Shown piece after piece: positions 46,853 through 52,972 of a DNA stretch of 52,972 bases (positions within the stretch are counted from its first letter, which is position 1; every line of letters starts with the position of its first letter). The DNA lies in NCBI GenBank assembly GCA_026400435.1, contig JAPLOZ010000077.1, positions 1-52,972 of the forward strand, written 5' to 3'. Source of the stretch: Hyphomicrobiales bacterium. Lineage in GTDB: Bacteria; Pseudomonadota; Alphaproteobacteria; Rhizobiales; Rhizobiaceae. A program made the position numbers and the translations under genes. Under the pieces are notes generated by a model that was given only the letters and a program-made list of their open reading frames with translations, was not told where the DNA came from and did no database searches.

Positions 46853-47809
46853 TCAGATTGGGTTGTTGAACGTGTCGCAATCCGACAGCTTGCCCGACTT
46901 CAGCCCGGCGGCGAACCAGCGCTGGCGCTGCGCCGAGGTGCCGTGGTTGAAGCTTTCGGGCACCACATAGCCCTGCGTCTTCTTCTGCAGCGTGTCGTCG
47001 CCGATCTTCTGGGCGGCGTTCAGCGCTTCCTCGACGTCGCCCTCCTCGAGCAGGCCCTTCTGCGCGGTGTAGTGGCCCCACACGCCGGCGAAGCAGTCGG
47101 CCTGCAGTTCGACGCGCATCGACATCTGGTTGGCTTCGATCTCGCTCATCTGCTGGCGCATCTGGTTGAATTTCGGCAGGATGCCGGTCAGGTTCTGCAC
47201 ATGGTGGCCGACCTCGTGGGCCACGACATAGGCCTGCGCGAAGTCGCCCGACGCGCCGAACTGGCGGTCGAGCTGGTCGAAGAAGGACGTGTCGAGATAG
47301 ACCTTGTGGTCGCTCGGGCAGTAGAACGGCCCCGATGCCGACGACGCGAAGCCGCAGGCCGAGCGGATCTGGCCGGCAAACAACACCAGCGCGGGCTCCT
47401 CGTATTTCTGGCCGGAGGCCTGGAAGATGCCGTTCCAGACATCCTCGGTCTCGGCCAGCACGACGCGCACGAACTGCGTCATCTCGTCGGAGGCCGACGT
47501 CTGGCCAGGATTCTTGGCCGGATTCTGGGGCGGCTTCTGGTTCTGGGTGACCTGTCCGCCACCGCCCGGCACGGTCGCGGGACCGTCGCCGCCGGCCAAG
47601 ATTTGCAGCGGATCGATGCCGCAGGCCTTCAGCGCGAAGAAGATCACCACCAGGATGATGATGGTCGATACGCTCATGCCGCCGCCGCTGCGGCCCATGG
47701 GAATGCGCATCGGACTGCGCCCGAAGCCGCCCGGCATGCCGCCGCCGCCGGAGCCGGAGCCGCGCATGTCCTCGATGTTGTCGCTCTGGCGACGGCCCTT
47801 CCACAGCAT
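46853..47809 (-). CDS. ypfJ: YpfJ-type neutral zinc metallopeptidase
   Basis: A 318-residue protein starting MLWKGRRQSDNIEDMRG, with a Gly-rich stretch and one membrane helix (residues ~47-67). The zinc metallopeptidase domain follows, with the HEVGHH motif (AYVVAHEVGHHVQNL), ELQADCFAGVWGH and the conserved Cys/Pro pattern YCPSDHKVYLDTSF. The domain should face the periplasm. Its substrate is unknown. It marks the last core gene before the accessory stretch in front of carB. Confidence 0.93.
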   Translation of the reverse strand: MLWKGRRQSDNIEDMRGSGSGGGGMPGGFGRSPMRIPMGRSGGGMSVSTIIILVVIFFALKACGIDPLQILAGGDGPATVPGGGGQVTQNQKPPQNPAKNPGQTSASDEMTQFVRVVLAETEDVWNGIFQASGQKYEEPALVLFAGQIRSACGFASSASGPFYCPSDHKVYLDTSFFDQLDRQFGASGDFAQAYVVAHEVGHHVQNLTGILPKFNQMRQQMSEIEANQMSMRVELQADCFAGVWGHYTAQKGLLEEGDVEEALNAAQKIGDDTLQKKTQGYVVPESFNHGTSAQRQRWFAAGLKSGKLSDCDTFNNPI

Positions 47810-48317
47810 GGCTTACCTCAAATGAAATCCGGCTCGGTGGAGCCGAAACTAGCCGATGCGCCGAGACGAGTCACAGGGTTTTTCGGGGCGCGATCGGCGC
47901 ACCTGACAACGCCGGGGATGGGGGATGGTTGCGGGGCGGAAGCTCTAGAACTCGAAGCCGGTCTGCTTGTCGGTTTTTTCCTTGGGAGACTTTTTGAAGC
48001 CGCCGGCATCGATGACTGGCAGGCGCGGGACTTCTCGAAAGTCGAGGATGCCTTAGCGAGATTGCGAGATGGGTGACGTCGATGCCTATCCATTGCCTGC
48101 CGAGTTTCTGCGCCGCATTCACCGTGGTGCCGCAACCGCAGAACGGGTCGAGCACGACATCGCCGGGGCGTTCTCCGCGCTGCCGGTCCAATGCAAGGTG
48201 TCGTCGAACGCCTCGATCTGCGCCTGGCTCTGAACGCCGTCCGGCGCCTTGAACAAGACGTTGTAGGTGGCGTTTGAATTGAACGGCGGGTCGAGATAGA
48301 CGAGATCGACGCTTTCG

Positions 48318-48437
48318 TCAGCGATATGCTCGCGCAGGTAGTGTCTCAGTTTCCTCGCCAGTGGCAATTCGCATGACGCGGACGGCATTGCCGATCACGT
48401 CGGCGGGTCGCTTCTGTCCTTTAGGTCCGGTTGGCAT
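48318..48437 (-). pseudogene. Truncated RPADVIG-type small protein reading out of the element
   Basis: The frame starts MPTGPKGQKRPADVIGNAVR and continues VMRIATGEETETLP through the left terminal repeat into the methyltransferase remnant, where it stops at 48318. I remember small alphaproteobacterial proteins with the same opening that go on for another 30-40 residues with a Gly/Ala/Lys-rich end. This copy lacks that part, probably because the element was shortened at this end. Confidence 0.5.
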
Positions 48438-48702
48438 CGGACCCGTCCTTGTTCCGGCAAATCCCAAGCACATGAGCGTCTGAAAATTTGAAGCCGATCA
48501 GTTCCGCGCCATTGCCGCCGGGCACGGATTTCTCGAAGAGCGCTTGCCATTGCCGCACGTCGGCTATTGTCGGGAAGCCCATACCATCGGGTAGTTCTTC
48601 ATAGTGGTTGGCCATATAACTCCCCTTGCTTTGCGCTAAGCATATAGAGGTTCGGGCCGGACTGCGACAAGCGAAGCCGAGATTTCAAACTGAGACACTA
48701 CC
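48337..48702. mobile_element. 366-bp non-autonomous transposable element (MITE-like) with passenger gene
   Basis: Perfect 16-bp terminal inverted repeats GGTAGTGTCTCAGTTT (48337-48352) and its complement (48687-48702). It is flanked by an exact 8-bp target duplication CTCGCGCA (48329-48336 and 48703-48710). Removing the element and one duplicate restores the methyltransferase reading frame. There is no transposase. An 8-bp duplication fits IS1595, ISL3, IS256 and some other families. Inside are a 64-codon gene and a truncated second frame. Confidence 0.85.
48421..48615 (-). CDS. Passenger gene of the 366-bp element
   Basis: A 64-residue protein starting MANHYEELPDGMGFPTIADV, with an excellent GGGGAG site 6 nt before the ATG. 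It has no membrane segment. The central part (WQALFEKSVPGGNGAELIGF) shows no motif I know. It lies wholly inside the element, so it moves with it. Its stop overlaps the start of the following frame by 17 nt, suggesting a two-gene cassette. Function is unknown. Confidence 0.55.
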   Translation of the reverse strand: MANHYEELPDGMGFPTIADVRQWQALFEKSVPGGNGAELIGFKFSDAHVLGICRNKDGSDANRT

Positions 48703-48838
48703 CTCGCGCAGGATGGCGAGATTATCGACGAAATAAAGCCTGTTGGTCAAAGCTTGCCCCTCTTGACGCAACGGAACATATCAAGAACTATTGTCGCCGT
48801 AAATGCTTCGATTCGCATCATGACGAAAGGATGGGGCG

Positions 48839-49048
48839 ATGGCAAAAGGGAGCGGCAAGAATTATCGCAGCGCGGGCAGCGGACAGTTCGTGACCCCGGC
48901 CGAGGCAAAAAGCAAACCTTCGACGACGGTAAGCGAGACCCGAGGCGGCGGCTCGACCGGCGGCACGCATCGCAGCGCGAAGACCGGGCAGTTCGTAACC
49001 GACTCATACGCAGCGAAGCACCCGAAGACGACGATCAAGGACAGCTAG
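48839..49048 (+). CDS. Small protein with duplicated RSAxxGQFVT motif
   Basis: A 69-residue basic protein starting MAKGSGKNYRSAGSGQFVTP. The unit (Y/H)RSAxxGQFVT-x3-A-x3-P-x-TT occurs twice, at about residues 9-28 and 44-66, joined by a Gly/Ser/Thr linker. I have seen single-unit versions (RSAKTGRFVTKKYA) as small hypothetical proteins in rhizobial accessory regions; their role is unknown. AAGGATGGGG stands before the ATG. Confidence 0.6.
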   Translation: MAKGSGKNYRSAGSGQFVTPAEAKSKPSTTVSETRGGGSTGGTHRSAKTGQFVTDSYAAKHPKTTIKDS

Positions 49049-49082
49049 CGGCTTGGCACGGCGGGGCCGACATCGTGGCGAG

Positions 49083-49361
49083 ATGAGCGACCTGTTCGCG
49101 GGGATCGAGACGCTAGAGCCGAGGATCCCCGAGCCGAAAACCGTCGAGCCGCGCGCGCCCGACCGCGACTACATCCGCAAGAACCTGACGCGGCTCCTGC
49201 GCACCGCACAGCGCGCCGAGGTCATGCCTTGGAGTGATGGCGAAGCAAGAAGCTGGGAGGAGCGTTTCCCCGAACTGACCGCCCTGCTCGGACCGGAAGA
49301 GGGAGACGCCATCCTCGCCGCCTTCAGGACCGAGCTTGAGCGGTTGCGCAAGGCAGCGTAG
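49083..49361 (+). CDS. Hypothetical protein
   Basis: A 92-residue, charged, probably helical protein starting MSDLFAGIETLEPRIPEPK. The C-terminal 60 residues (LTRLLRTAQRAEVMPWSDGE and FPELTALLGPEEGDAILAAF) look like a compact helical domain. A GGCGAG site precedes the ATG. It follows the RSAxxGQFVT gene by 34 nt on the same strand, so the two may be co-transcribed. I do not recognise the family. Confidence 0.6.
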   Translation: MSDLFAGIETLEPRIPEPKTVEPRAPDRDYIRKNLTRLLRTAQRAEVMPWSDGEARSWEERFPELTALLGPEEGDAILAAFRTELERLRKAA

Positions 49362-49367
49362 GACAGC

Positions 49368-49453
49368 CCGGCATTCCGGGGTTCCATCCCCGCCGCCCTT
49401 CCCTAAAAAGCCCGCCTAGCCCCACAGATTCCCCCTCTTGCGCACCGGCCGGG
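49368..49453. repeat. Diverged direct repeat, copy A
   Basis: Begins CCGGCATTCCGGGGTTCC and ends at CCGGCCGGG. It aligns with 50399-50486 over ~87 bp with small gaps, at roughly 75% identity by eye. Copy B is the region just upstream of carB, so copy A is probably a duplicate of the carB leader. The rest of the gap to 49601 holds no gene I can support. Confidence 0.55.
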
Positions 49454-49601
49454 CAAGTCACAGGGTTTTGGTTCTCATCATCGCTTGCTCGTGGCATCGT
49501 CGCATCGCTGTTTGGCTGCGGCTGTCGAAACCCTGCTGTCCGGAGACTATTGCGCTCCCGGGGCGGCTGACATGCGGCCGGACGGCCCTTAGAGTGCAAC
49601 A

Positions 49602-50345
49602 ATGCGCCTGCTGACAACTCTGCTGTTCCTGATGCTTGCTCCCGCCGCCTTTGGTCAGGCCGCCTTTGCTCAGGATTGTGTTGTCCTGCTGCACGGACTG
49701 GGTCGAACCGACAATTCGCTTGTGCTGATGAAGGAGGCGCTCACGGCGTCAGGCTACCGCGTCGTCAGCCACTCTTATCCGTCAATGGATGCCCCGATCG
49801 AGACATTGACAGGCAATGTCGATGCATCCGTCGCCCTTTGCGGCCAGGTCGATCATATCCACTTCGTGACGCACTCGATGGGTGGAATCTTGCTGCGCGC
49901 ATGGCTGGCGAAACGTCGCCCGACAAACCTTGGCCGCACCGTCATGCTCGCGCCGCCCAACCACGGCTCGGAACTCATTGACACCTTTGGCGCAATTGCG
50001 CTGTTCAAGATGATCGGCGGTCCCGCGGGATTGGAGCTTGGCACGGATTCCAACAGCGTTCCGAACACACTGGGCCCGGCCGACTTCGAGGTGGGCATCA
50101 TTGCCGGGAACCGTAGCGTCAACCCTATCCTGTCGCAGATCCTCAAAGGCCCGAACGATGGCAAGGTTTCGGTCGAGAGCACGAGACTGGAAGGCATGAG
50201 CGATCACATCGTGCTGCCGGTCACCCACACTTTCATGATGAACAATCCGCTGGTGATCGCGCAGGTGATGGAATTCCTTCGCAACGGGCGGTTCGACCAC
50301 TCCTTGACCTTGCGCCAGGTTCTCCTGCGCGCGATCGAGAAATGA
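49602..50345 (+). CDS. Secreted alpha/beta-hydrolase (lipase-like)
   Basis: A 247-residue protein with a signal peptide (first ~23 residues, cleavage near FAQ-DC). [14 protein letters not shown] carries the oxyanion His-Gly. The nucleophile Ser is in [14 protein letters not shown], and a late His ([13 protein letters not shown]) could complete the triad. This pattern is that of small triacylglycerol-lipase/esterase-like periplasmic proteins. It lies alone between two direct repeats, which suggests it was added to the locus. Confidence 0.85.
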   Translation: MRLLTTLLFLMLAPAAFGQAAFAQDCVVLLHGLGRTDNSLVLMKEALTASGYRVVSHSYPSMDAPIETLTGNVDASVALCGQVDHIHFVTHSMGGILLRAWLAKRRPTNLGRTVMLAPPNHGSELIDTFGAIALFKMIGGPAGLELGTDSNSVPNTLGPADFEVGIIAGNRSVNPILSQILKGPNDGKVSVESTRLEGMSDHIVLPVTHTFMMNNPLVIAQVMEFLRNGRFDHSLTLRQVLLRAIEK

Positions 50346-50398
50346 ACGTAAAGCCCTGTCCGGAACCGGAACGTGCGCCGCATCCGGGCTGGGCACAA

Positions 50399-50486
50399 CC
50401 GGCATTTCCGGGGTTCCCTCCCCACTCCCCTTTCCCTATAAGGCGCCCTTAGCCTGATACAGAATCGTTGATCGCAACCGGCCGGG
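50399..50486. repeat. Diverged direct repeat, copy B (carB leader)
   Basis: Begins CCGGCATTTCCGGGGTTCCC and ends at CCGGCCGGG, 38 nt before the carB ATG. It pairs with copy A at 49368-49453. The middle, CCCTATAAGG, could include a promoter -10 for carB. Confidence 0.55.
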
Positions 50487-50524
50487 TTCCCCGTTCCGGT
50501 GCGTCGCGCAGCCACGGATGCTCC

Positions 50525-52972
<2,448 letters not shown>

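Larger units (their letters stand above)
47945..48750 (-). pseudogene. DNA (adenine) methyltransferase remnant, split by a mobile element and internally deleted
   Basis: Four collinear pieces of one amino-methyltransferase remain on the minus strand. From a TTG at 48750: LTNRLYFVDNLAILREH. Then, after the inserted element, [18 protein letters not shown] (motif IV DPPF) up to LHWTGSAEN near 48177. A frame-shifting deletion then joins [14 protein letters not shown] (motif I) up to VTHLAISL near 48060. A second deletion joins the true C-terminus [12 protein letters not shown] ending at 47945. Related enzymes are much longer, so most of the target-recognition region is lost. The element at 48337-48702 interrupts codons for REH. 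It cannot be functional. Its origin was probably a phage or restriction-type system. Confidence 0.8.

Overview
The window is a GC-rich, gene-dense alphaproteobacterial chromosome segment. Three things point to Rhizobiales, most likely Mesorhizobium or another Phyllobacteriaceae. The gene order matches: fabD-fabG-acpP-fabF, rpsF-rpsR-rplI, dnaB-radA-cvpA-purF, dnaG-rpoD next to yqeY and carA. There are rhizobial-type intergenic palindromes and a GGAAC-N16-AGTT general-stress promoter. GANTC (CcrM) sites are clustered before rpoD. I see no tRNA, rRNA or CRISPR array. The assignment is from memory of family sequences, not from a search.

Layout. 1-3.6 kb: type II fatty-acid synthesis cluster on the minus strand. 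3.8-7 kb: an LtaS-like phosphoglycerol transferase, a DHFR-fold reductase, and an SRPBCC protein with two ArsR-type operators but no adjacent arsR. 7.2-17.5 kb: ribosomal proteins S6, S18 and L9, a cyclopropane-fatty-acid synthase-like methyltransferase, an AraC/GyrI regulator, a degenerate HD protein, then dnaB, radA, cvpA and purF. 17.5-21.2 kb: small metabolic and hypothetical genes. 21.4-25.2 kb: phospholipid genes (Aas-like fusion, pssA, psd). 25.3-27.6 kb: a Cys-rich ArsR regulator in operon with an Atm1-type exporter. 27.7-32 kb: a LysM protein, a LOG-family enzyme, two very small genes and an SRPBCC/HlyU pair. 32-34.6 kb: a MarR-MFS-LysE unit with two identical operators. 34.6-40 kb: a secreted nuclease-like protein, rpoD and dnaG. 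40-46.8 kb: MFS, SDR, AKR, yqeY, SDR, carA and an SH3 protein. 46.8-50.5 kb: accessory DNA between ypfJ and carB. 50.5 kb to the end: carB.

The most unusual items are small or broken. A 33-codon gene at 30841-30942 has a lasso/RiPP-like leader, its own promoter and a ribosome-binding site. Beside it, tail to tail, is a 65-aa hydrophilic protein with a general-stress promoter. A DNA methyltransferase pseudogene at 47945-48750 is split by a 366-bp element with 16-bp inverted repeats, an 8-bp target duplication and a passenger gene. carB has an in-frame TAG at codon 65. A diverged ~87-bp direct repeat flanks the lipase-like gene just before carB.

Regulatory sites are clear enough to read for several local regulators: the ArsR site overlaps its own start codon, the MarR site occurs twice, the acpP promoter carries a large inverted repeat, and five GANTC sites lie between dnaG and rpoD.
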